Below are positions 45,278 to 53,063 of a DNA stretch of 64,000 nt, one piece after another. Where the stretch lies: contig NZ_JAPEPZ010000001.1 of assembly GCF_026339875.1 (NCBI RefSeq), positions 9,594,019 through 9,658,018 on the forward strand, in the 5' to 3' direction. The stretch is from Streptomyces sp. NBC_01571 (GTDB lineage: Bacteria; Actinomycetota; Actinomycetes; Streptomycetales; Streptomycetaceae). Both the position numbers and the translations under genes were made by a program. How positions within the stretch are numbered: the first letter of the stretch is position 1; each line of letters starts with the position of its first letter. The notes beneath the pieces are model-generated. The model ran no database searches. It saw only the letters and a program-made list of their open reading frames with translations, and was not told the origin of the DNA.

Positions 45278-45871
45278 CCTGCGCAGGGTGGTGGTGCCGG
45301 TACCAGGATCCGCGTTCCTCCTCACAGCAGGGATCTGGTTGCCCCGCCTCCCTGGGAGCACTGTGGTCGCATGAACACCATCAGGATGTCGGGGGCCGGA
45401 ATCCGGGTCACGCCCCTGCGGTCGCTCGTGGGACGCACCTACGTCCCCCGCGGGGGACACGGCGGACGCGGCGCGAGGATCGGAAGCGCGAGCGTCGGAA
45501 GCACCGGCACCGGAAGTGCGAGCGTCGGAAGCATGGGGATCGGAAGACGGGGAGAAGGGGCGGGGGGCCAGGCTCCAACGTTCGAGGCGAGCGGGGCCGA
45601 CGGCGAGGGTGCCGGGGGTGCTGTCCGTGACATGGAGCCTTCAGACGCTGTCGGCAGGGGGTGCCGAGGCGTCTACGGTGCGGGTCGCGTGCGGCTCCGC
45701 CCCGGTGCCCCCGACGAAGTCCTTCACCGTGCCGCGACAGGCGACGTTCTGGTCGGCTCGGCGGTCAGGGACTGTCCGGGCGGACCAGAACGGTCCTTCC
45801 TGGAACGGGACGTCTGTTCTGCTCGCGAGGAGCAGCGGGTGCGGGCGGCCGTGGCGGCGGAAGGTGACGGA
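45278..45871. other. stretch with imperfect repeats, no assigned gene
   Basis: About 590 bases between the kinase and PsiE genes. Around 45477-45550 an imperfect repeat based on GGAAGCGCGAGCGTCGGAAG occurs twice, with related shorter pieces. One plus-strand frame (SAGGAEASTVRVACGSAP, then TVPRQATFWSARRSGTVRADQNGPSWNG) looks partly coding and may be a fragment of a secreted protein; I cannot name it. Confidence 0.4.
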
Positions 45872-46414
45872 TCAGGAACCGCGCCCGCGCACCGGGGTGG
45901 GTGACGGCTCCGGCGACAGGGAGCGCCGCGCCTCCTGGAGCGGGAAGTAGTCTCCCGGCCGCGTCGAGCGCCGCCACACGTACGCCGCTGTCGCCATCAC
46001 GAGGATCAACCCCGCCAGGATGAGCAGTTCGATCCCCTCGACGTTCCACCGGAAGGACTTCTGCGCCTCGGCCGTCACGATGAGCACCTTGCGGATGCCG
46101 GCGATCAGGCCGACGACGAGGAACGGCTCGGCGTCGAGGGTCTGGTTCCTGATGGTGAGGCGGACGGTGTGGAGCAGCTCGGCCACGATGAACAGCACAA
46201 GGCCGTTGTCCAGTGCGGAGAGAACCACCGTCTCCTCGCGGTACGGACCCTGCACCGACTTGATGACGTCGTGGACGACCCCGACGGTCAGGAGCCCCGC
46301 GAGCAGTACGAGGAGCGCCGCGACGACGAGGTGGATGCCGTCCTCGACGAGCTGCAGGAGGCCCTGTACCCGGCCGCCCTCGATCTTCGGGAGAATGGGT
46401 CGCACAGTCAGCAT
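45872..46414 (-). CDS. PsiE-like membrane protein
   Basis: 180 residues with four hydrophobic helices (IHLVVAALLVLLAGLLTVGVVHDVI, VLSALDNGLVLFIVAELLHTV, AEPFLVVGLIAGIRKVLIVTA and GIELLILAGLILVMATAAYVW). The pattern ALDNGLVLFIVAELLHTVR followed by LIAGIRKVLIVT is the phosphate-starvation-inducible E (PsiE) family. The role is unknown, possibly phosphate stress. The C-terminal tail is Pro/Arg-rich. Confidence 0.8.
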   Translation of the reverse strand: MLTVRPILPKIEGGRVQGLLQLVEDGIHLVVAALLVLLAGLLTVGVVHDVIKSVQGPYREETVVLSALDNGLVLFIVAELLHTVRLTIRNQTLDAEPFLVVGLIAGIRKVLIVTAEAQKSFRWNVEGIELLILAGLILVMATAAYVWRRSTRPGDYFPLQEARRSLSPEPSPTPVRGRGS

Positions 46415-46844
46415 GCTAGGGGTGCCCCGGCCCGCAGGCGCGTCGAGCTGGCGAACGGGTGGACGGGCGGGTGGATGAGCGGATCCCTCCCCGTGGTGCC
46501 AGTTTGGGGGAAGCGGTGAGACGCGTCATCACCGAGACCTACCCGGCGGCAGGACGAGAGTGCATGAGGCAGCCCGACGCCGAAAGGCAGGAACCTGCGG
46601 TTCGTCCTGGTCGCCGACCACCGCCTGCCGCACCCGGCGCCCCTCATGGCGGACGAGCGGGTCGACGTGGCCGAAATCGTCGCGAAGTGCCCGAGTGGCT
46701 GTTTCCCCAACCCCCTGCCGCCGAGTCGCCCTCCCGTCCAAGCTCACTTCGCTTCGTACGGCCAACGGCCGCGTTCAAGATGCTCTCCGGGGTACGTCAC
46801 CTGGCGCCGCTCTCAGTAGGGACTCAGGAGCGCGCCGTTGCGGC
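46415..46844. other. stretch without a supported gene
   Basis: About 430 bases. A plus-strand piece near 46590-46720 reads RNLRFVLVADHRLPHPAPLMADERVDVAEIVAKCP and has coding-like composition, but no start or full domain follows. Possibly a decayed gene. Confidence 0.35.
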
Positions 46845-48038
46845 TCATCGCTGCGGGTCGGGTCTGGTCTCGGGTGGCCGGCTGCGATTGCCGTGCCAGT
46901 CCAGTATCAGGACCGTAGCGTCGTCCTTGAGGCTGCCGTGGCAGGCGTCAAGCACCGCGGCGGTCAGGGTCCGGACGGCTTCTCGGGGGTGCAGCGCGCG
47001 GGTGTCGTGAACGACCGAGGCCAGGTCGACGGCCGCGGCACCGCGCTCCTGCATTCCGTCGGTGAGCAGGACCAGGCGGTCCCCGGGACGCAGGTGCAGT
47101 TCCTGTAGGCGGTAGGTGGTGGGTGCCGCCACACCGAAGGGCAGGTCGACGGCGAGTTTCACCTCTTCGACGGCGTTGTCACGCAGCAGCAGTGGCCGGG
47201 GGTGGCCTGCGTTGACCAGTTCGCACAAACCCGTTTCGAGGTCGACGCACAGCAGCTGCCCGGTGACCAGGCCGCGGCTGTGACTCAGCAGGGTCTCGTG
47301 GGCGTGGCGGGCCTGCTTGAGGGCGTCACAGCCGCTGCGACGTGCCCGCCGCAGCGCGCCGACCAGCAAGGTGGCCAGCAGAGCGGAGTTGGTGTCGTGG
47401 CCCATGGCATCGGTGATGGACAGGTGCAGGGTGTCGCGGTCGAGGGTGTAGTCGTAGGTGTCGCCGCCGATGTCGTCGGCCGGGACCAGCCCGGCGGCGA
47501 GGGTGAACTGGGCCGCCTCGCAGCAGGGGGCCGAGGGAAGCAGCTGGTGCTGGATCTCCGCGGCCAGGCTGGTCCTGGTGGTGCGCCGGCCCAGGTGGTA
47601 CAGATCGGTGAAGCGGCGGTCCGTGACGATGATGTAGGCCAGTGCGTGGGCCGCGTCGCGGACCTGTCGGAGCACGGTGTCGTCGGCGGACTGCAGGGTC
47701 ACCTCCAGGACGCCGATGCAGTCGCCGCGGTTGGTGACCGGCGTGATGACGCGCCGCCCGCCCTGTCCGTCCGGTTCCACATGCTGGCGCTGGCTCTGCA
47801 GAACGTGGTCGTAGACGCTGCCCTGCAAGGCGATCGGCTCGCCAGGGTCGGCGGCCTCATCGCCGGCCGCGGCGAGGCGTACCAGCCGCTGGCCGATGAG
47901 GTCGACGAACAGGAAGGACGTGTGCTCGGCACCGAAACGCTTTTGCAGGTCGTGTGCCACGACGTCGACGGACTCACCGGGCGGGGCCGCTTCCGCAGCG
48001 GCCAGCAATTCGCCCAGTTCTAGATCTCCACCCTTCAC
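46845..48038 (-). CDS. GAF-domain PP2C phosphatase (SpoIIE type)
   Basis: 397 residues from GTG 48038, with AGGAGG 7 bases upstream. The N-terminal GAF domain (residues about 20-165) has RFGAEHTSFLFVDLIGQRLVRL and DHVLQSQRQHVEPDGQGGRRVITPVTNRGDCIGVLEV. The phosphatase follows: EIQHQLLPSAPCCEAAQFTLAAGLVPADDIGGDTYDYTLD, LHLSITDAMGHDTNSALLATLLVGALRRAR, ELVNAGHPRPLLL and LVLLTDGMQERGA. Soluble. It likely dephosphorylates an anti-anti-sigma protein in a stress pathway. No partner gene adjoins. Confidence 0.9.
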   Translation of the reverse strand: MKGGDLELGELLAAAEAAPPGESVDVVAHDLQKRFGAEHTSFLFVDLIGQRLVRLAAAGDEAADPGEPIALQGSVYDHVLQSQRQHVEPDGQGGRRVITPVTNRGDCIGVLEVTLQSADDTVLRQVRDAAHALAYIIVTDRRFTDLYHLGRRTTRTSLAAEIQHQLLPSAPCCEAAQFTLAAGLVPADDIGGDTYDYTLDRDTLHLSITDAMGHDTNSALLATLLVGALRRARRSGCDALKQARHAHETLLSHSRGLVTGQLLCVDLETGLCELVNAGHPRPLLLRDNAVEEVKLAVDLPFGVAAPTTYRLQELHLRPGDRLVLLTDGMQERGAAAVDLASVVHDTRALHPREAVRTLTAAVLDACHGSLKDDATVLILDWHGNRSRPPETRPDPQR

Positions 48039-48555
48039 AGCAACCTCCTGTCGGTTGCCGCATCTTCTTCCCCGAGTCTGCGCAGCATCACCTGATCTGC
48101 CCATTTCTCCTGGTCAGGACAACGGGCCAGATCGCTACGAGCAGGTCCCGGGGCCGTCGGGCGGCGCCCGTGGGCGGTCGTGCGGTCAGCGCGTCGGCGG
48201 CCCTCGATACAGAGGAAACAGCACGTCGACTGTATGGCGAGCGATCCGGGAACGGGCCGATGCGCTGTACGGGGTCGTGTACCAGGCCGCGCTCTTCCGG
48301 TACCTACCAGAGCAGTCGCCGTTGCACCTGGCCCTTCGGACGAGGCCGCTTGTATGCCACCGTCCCGCACAGATGACGCGCTTGCCGTGGTTCTCTTCGA
48401 TCATCTGGCGTCGGGATGCGTGTGCGGTCCGCCGTTAGCGGCCGTCTTCACCGCGTCCCAGGGCTGGCCGTCGGCATCGCCGTGGACGGGGCCGTCGAGA
48501 CGGTCGTCGTGGCGCACCGAGATCTGGAGCGTCTGGGCGATGATCTCGCAGGTCT
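48039..48555. other. stretch without a supported gene
   Basis: About 520 bases upstream of the phosphatase. One plus-strand piece (RAIRERADALYGVVYQAALFRYLPEQSPLHLALRTRPL, about 48240-48355) is coding-like, but I cannot assign it or find its start. Confidence 0.35.
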
Positions 48556-48722
48556 AGGACGCCAAGGGCTTCGTCTTGTTGCCCAAGCGCTGGGTGGTTG
48601 AGCGGTCGAATTCGTGGACGGTGCGGGCCCGCCGCAACGCGAGGACGAACGCCTCATGTCCACGCCGAAGCCCACGTCCAGTGGGCGTTCATCACCCTCA
48701 TGACCCGCCGCCTCACCCGACG
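48556..48722 (+). mobile_element. IS5-family transposase C-terminal fragment
   Basis: Across two frames it reads KGFVLLPKRWVVERSNSWTVRARRNAR and then AEAHVQWAFITLMTRRLTR. This is the standard end of IS5-family transposases (LPKRWVVERTFGW...RLxxHAEAHVQWAFITLMTRRLTR) with the catalytic Glu. Only the tail remains, frameshifted. Confidence 0.75.
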
Positions 48723-50059
48723 AAACCGCCGGACCGAGACGGCCCAATATCCCCTCACCGCAGCCGCCTGGCGATGCCTCCGGCTGCCGTTCGCTTCAGC
48801 GTCCATCGACGCTCAACCGAACGGCGAAGCCGATCAACACCCAGCTTCAGGACACCGTGACCTGCGGAAAGAGGATGTGACACAGGCACTGAACGCGATC
48901 GTCGCGACCGTCAGCAGCCATGCCGTCCGGCGCAGCAGACCCTCGCGCTCATGGAGCGTGTGTGCGGTCGCCTACCCGTAACGGCTGCTGGTGAGGGCAG
49001 AGTCGGTTCTACAGGGCGGTCTGTCTGCAGGAATGCCGCTGTAGTTCGGGCGAAACGGGCCGGCCTGTAGCGCGAGGACGGGGGTGCTGGTGCGACCCTG
49101 TCTTCCTGAGGGCCTGCTACGTGGTCGAAGCGGCGGATCTCGAGCAGCGGCTGGCCGCCGCGGTCAGCGTTCTGCAGGACGTTCCGTTCCGGGCCAGGAA
49201 CCTCGACCCGTGGGCGGAGGCAGGCCCGGGCGCAGTTGGTCGACAGGCCCGTTAGAGCCGGCAGTCGCGCCGACGGGGCTTGTGAGAGTGGCCTGCGAGC
49301 CGTACTCCAGCCGCCGATTGTGATCCTTATGTCGAGAGTGCGGTCTGCCGCCGGTAACGGCCCGTGCGGGATGGGGCGTGGTGGCGGCGCCTACATTTGG
49401 AGCGGATCCGGTAGCAGATCCCGTGCCATCCGCCCGGTCCGTGCGCGGGGTTCGTACCGGGCGAAGCCGCCCGCTAGTCACTTCGGAAGCGTGGCGGCCT
49501 CGCCGACGGCAGCGAGCAGTTCGAATGGAACTCTCGATCGGCTTGGCCGATGGTCAGCCCGAGCCAGCGACCGGTGGACGGTACTTGCCATCTCTGCATG
49601 CTGCCAGCCAGGTTGCACAGGGAGTTCAGGGCTCGGGTGGCTCCTCCATGTATGGGTGGTCCGGGTTGTCGAAGCCATCCAGCTCCTCGACGGCGAGGTC
49701 CTCCATCCAGCTGGTTTCAGCGTCTCCTGCGTAGCCGAGTGGCGAACGACGTTCCCTCCACTCGCCAGTGACTTCGCCTCACGCGCCGCGAAACGGTATC
49801 GCAGCGAGCTGCGGGATCTGACCGGGTGGTACGAGGGTACGAAGCTCGACCTGGTCAAGCTCATCTCGCACCTGGTGGGCGTGATCTGGCACGACGAACG
49901 CCGCGAGGAGCGGGTGCGGGCCGAGCGCGTTTATCCGTTTTCTTTCTGGCGCGCGGTCGGTGCCCGACCTCGGTGTCTTGAACGCCGCTCTACGTAAGTG
50001 TGGATGCCAGAAGCCGTTCCTGCTGCCGGCTGGGCAGGAGTGGGGAAGGGGACCGCCGG
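48723..50059. other. long degenerate stretch
   Basis: About 1.3 kb without an intact gene. Coding-like pieces on the plus strand include DPVFLRACYVVEAADLEQRLAAAVSVLQDVPFRARNLDPWAE (about 49090-49220) and FASRAAKRYRSELRDLTGWYEGTKLDLVKLISHLVGVIWHDERREERVRAERV (about 49770-49930). Neither has a clear start or a family I recognise. They may be remains of genes lost by deletion. Confidence 0.4.
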
Positions 50060-51745
50060 TCAGGCGTCGATGATGACGGGGATGATGAGGGGCCTGCGGC
50101 GGTGGGTGCGGAAGGCCCAGTTCGCCACGGCACGGGCGATGAGCTGTTCCAGCTGGTGTGCTTCGCCGACGCCTTCCTGGGCTGCGGTCGCCAGAGTCTT
50201 TTCGATGACGGGGATGACCGGTTCGAAGGTGGTGTCGTCGTGGACGAACCCGCGGGCCAGGAAGTCGGGTGTCTCGGCGAGGGCGCCCGTGTCGGCGTCG
50301 ACGATCGCCACCACGGTGACCACGCCTTCCTGCGCGAGGGTGACGCGGTCCTTCAGGGACGCCTCGGTGGCGCCGCCGACCTCCATGCCGTCCACGTAGA
50401 CGTTGCCCGCGGGCACCTTGCCGGTGATCGACGCACGCCCGTCCACGAGGTCGACGACCACGCCGTCCTCGGCGATGACCACCCGCTCGGGATCGACCCC
50501 CGTACGGATGGCCAGGTCGGCGTTGGCCCGCAGGTGGCGCCATTCGCCGTGTACGGGCATGACATTGCGGGGCTTGACGATGTTGTAGCAGTACACGAGT
50601 TCACCGGCGCTGGCGTGCCCGGAGACGTGCACCTTGGCGTTGCCCTTGTGGACGACATGGGCGCCCCACCGGGTCAGCCCGTTGATCACACGGTAGATGG
50701 CGTTCTCATTGCCGGGGATCAGCGAGCTGGCGAGCAGGACGGTGTCGCCCTCGCCGATGCGGATCACGTGGTCGCGGTTGGCCATCCGGGACAGAGCCGC
50801 CATCGGCTCGCCCTGGGATCCGGTGCACACCAGGGTGATCTTGTGGTCGGGGAGCTTCTCCAGCTCCTTGGTACTCACGACGAGGCCGCTGGGCACCTTC
50901 AGGTAACCGAGGTCGCGGGCGATGCCCATGTTGCGGACCATGGAGCGGCCCACGAAGGCGACCTTGCGCCCGTGCTGGTGCGCGGCGTCCAGGACTTGCT
51001 GGATGCGGTGCACATGGCTGGCGAAACTGGAGACGATCACCCGGCGCGGGGCGGTGCGCATCACCTGCTCGATCGCCGGGTTCAGTTCGCGCTCGGAGGT
51101 GGTGAAGCCAGGGACCTCGGCGTTGGTGGAGTCGGTGAGGAAGAGGTCGACGCCTTCTTCGCCGAGGCGGGCGAAGGCGCGCAGGTCGGTGATGCGGTCG
51201 TCCAGCGGGAACTGGTCCATCTTGAAGTCACCCGTGTGCAGCACCATCCCGGCACCGGTGCGGATCGCGACGGCGAGACTGTCCGGGATGGAGTGGTTGA
51301 CCGCGACGAACTCGCAGTCGAAGGGTCCGAAGCCGCGCCGGTCGCCTTCGCGGACCCGGACCGTGCGCGGCCTGATGCCGTGCTCCTTGAGCTTGGCCTC
51401 CAGGAACGCCAGGGTCAGCTTCGAGCCCACCACAGGGATGTCGGAGCGCTCGCGCAGCAGATACGGCACGCCACCGATGTGGTCCTCGTGGCCGTGGGTG
51501 AGCACCACGGCCACGATGTCGTCCAGGCGATCACGGATCGAGGTGAAGTCCGGCAGGATCACGTCCACGCCGGGCTGGGTCTCTTCGGGGAACAGCACGC
51601 CGCAATCGACGACGAGCAGCTTGCCGGCATGCTCGAAGACGGTCATGTTGCGGCCGATCTCACCGAGACCACCCAGGGCGACGACCCGCAGCCCTCCTTC
51701 CGGCAGGGGAGGGGCGGCTTTCAGTTCGGGATGCGGATGACTCAT
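50060..51745 (-). CDS. rnj: ribonuclease J
   Basis: 561 residues, full length for the family. The metallo-beta-lactamase core has LGGLGEIGRNMTVFEHAGKLLVVDCGVLFP, VLTHGHEDHIGGVPYLL (HxHxDH), VNHSIPDSLAVAIRTGAGMVLHTGDFKMDQFP, the beta-CASP part RVIVSSFASHVHRIQQVLDAA and VCTGSQGEPMAALSRMA, then HVSGHASAGELVYCYNIVKPRNVMPVHGEWRHL. It processes and degrades RNA with 5'-3' exo- and endonuclease activity. The usual streptomycete rnj sits next to dapA; here it is isolated among degenerate DNA, so this may be a second copy. Confidence 0.93.
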   Translation of the reverse strand: MSHPHPELKAAPPLPEGGLRVVALGGLGEIGRNMTVFEHAGKLLVVDCGVLFPEETQPGVDVILPDFTSIRDRLDDIVAVVLTHGHEDHIGGVPYLLRERSDIPVVGSKLTLAFLEAKLKEHGIRPRTVRVREGDRRGFGPFDCEFVAVNHSIPDSLAVAIRTGAGMVLHTGDFKMDQFPLDDRITDLRAFARLGEEGVDLFLTDSTNAEVPGFTTSERELNPAIEQVMRTAPRRVIVSSFASHVHRIQQVLDAAHQHGRKVAFVGRSMVRNMGIARDLGYLKVPSGLVVSTKELEKLPDHKITLVCTGSQGEPMAALSRMANRDHVIRIGEGDTVLLASSLIPGNENAIYRVINGLTRWGAHVVHKGNAKVHVSGHASAGELVYCYNIVKPRNVMPVHGEWRHLRANADLAIRTGVDPERVVIAEDGVVVDLVDGRASITGKVPAGNVYVDGMEVGGATEASLKDRVTLAQEGVVTVVAIVDADTGALAETPDFLARGFVHDDTTFEPVIPVIEKTLATAAQEGVGEAHQLEQLIARAVANWAFRTHRRRPLIIPVIIDA

Positions 51746-52398
51746 ATTCTGACGTTACCGGAGAGTCTGCCGAGGTGATCCACTGGCTGCCCGGCCAGCC
51801 GGTGCAACACAGCGCGGCCGCGGCGGTCGGCGCGTGGAGCGGGGCTGCGCCCGCGCCGGCAGCGACGACGAACTGCCCTGCTGGATGCCGTCATCGCTGC
51901 CACCAACGACCTGTCCGGCCAAGCGGACGTGGCCAGGTCGTACGCCGGGCGCGCGCTGCCTGACACTCTCGAACGTTGATCGGCGAGCATCGGCGTCTTC
52001 CGCCAGGCGGGCCGCCGACAGCGTCGACCGCCTCACCGAGGCCCCGCCGGATGGGGCTGGCGCGGGGCAGCGTGCCACGCGTCGATAGCAGTTGTCGCGT
52101 GGGAGGATTTCTGCAGGGGACGTTTCGGCAGAGCTCATTGACGCGCACGGCGCGGTGCCTCCGGTTGAGGTAGATCGGGTGTGCGGTCAGCGGGGTGGGT
52201 GTTCCCTTCCAGGTGTAGTTGGCGCAAGGTGCTTTCTGTCTCGTGCCTGAGGTGGTCGGGAGAAGCCAGACGCTGCCACGCGGGTCGGGGCGGCAGGGGA
52301 CGGTGGCGCCGCGGGCGGCCCATTCCGCGGCGAGCTGTGTGTACACGGATGTGCCCTGGCCCGGGGCTTCTGACGTTCGGTGGCGCAAGGGAGTGGTC
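51746..52398. other. stretch with a possible decayed minus-strand gene
   Basis: About 650 bases. On the minus strand from 52400, MTTPLRHRTSEAPGQGTSVYTQLAAEWAARGATVPCRPDP is protein-like, and the adjacent frame continues AWQRLASPDHLRHETESTLRQLHLEGNTHP. The two may be one frameshifted hypothetical gene. The plus strand must also hold the promoter of the lipoprotein gene, whose start overlaps this antisense frame. Confidence 0.35.
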
Positions 52399-53025
52399 AT
52401 GATGATGGAGGACTGCAGGCGGGGTCGAGGATCCTGGATCTCTCTCGTGGCCGCCCTGGTCGCCCTCTCCTCTCTTCTGGCCGCCTGTGGAGGCAGCGGC
52501 GACGATTCGGAGGCTGACTCGGCGCCGGCGCGTCCTTCTGCCAGTTCACCCACCGCCACCCCTTCGGAGAGCGGCCCCGGCACGCCGAGAATCCCCAGCT
52601 CGCCCTCTGTGACAAGGCCGGCAACGTCACCGTCGACGCCGTCGACACGAGCCCCGGCCCCTCATGGGACAGCCTCCGCGCCCCCAGGGTGCGTCGCAGG
52701 CTCTACCACCGTCACCCACCGGCCGGGAGACGCCTCTGTCCACGACCTCTGCGTTCGGCCCGGGACCGTGGTGTCCCTCGTCCTACGGCCGCGGAACGAC
52801 GACAAGCGGTGGGCGGGTGTGCTGAGTTCCGCGCCGATCTTCGTCCTGGTGTCAGGGTGGGAGGTGGCGGCGGACGGCTCGGCCCACACCTCGCTGCGCT
52901 GCGCGGGCACCCGGGGTGGTTCCGCCAAGATCACGGCAACGGCGAAAGTGCCGGACGTGGCGGGCGCGGCGCGCGTCGCCTTCACGCTTGACGTGAATGT
53001 GGTGCCGTACACGACGCAGGGGTGA
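52399..53025 (+). CDS. secreted lipoprotein, unknown function
   Basis: 208 residues from ATG 52399 (GGGAG 6 bases upstream). The signal peptide ISLVAALVALSSLLAACGG has a lipobox (LLAAC). A Ser/Thr/Pro-rich linker spans about residues 35-90, a typical cell-wall spacer. A C-terminal domain of about 110 residues follows with one possible disulfide pair, reading TTVTHRPGDASVHDLCVRPGTVVSLVLRPRNDDKRW, then TSLRCAGTRGGSAKITATAKV. The domain looks like an all-beta Ig-like fold. I recognise no family. Confidence 0.75.
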   Translation: MMMEDCRRGRGSWISLVAALVALSSLLAACGGSGDDSEADSAPARPSASSPTATPSESGPGTPRIPSSPSVTRPATSPSTPSTRAPAPHGTASAPPGCVAGSTTVTHRPGDASVHDLCVRPGTVVSLVLRPRNDDKRWAGVLSSAPIFVLVSGWEVAADGSAHTSLRCAGTRGGSAKITATAKVPDVAGAARVAFTLDVNVVPYTTQG

Positions 53026-53063
53026 CCCCGAAGACCAGGGATCACCCCTGCGACCTTGCTACG

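Noticed and set aside
45371..45904. Plus-strand open frame between the kinase and PsiE genes
   Set aside because: Gly/Ser/Arg-rich product built on short repeats, no RBS or family; recorded only as a degenerate stretch.
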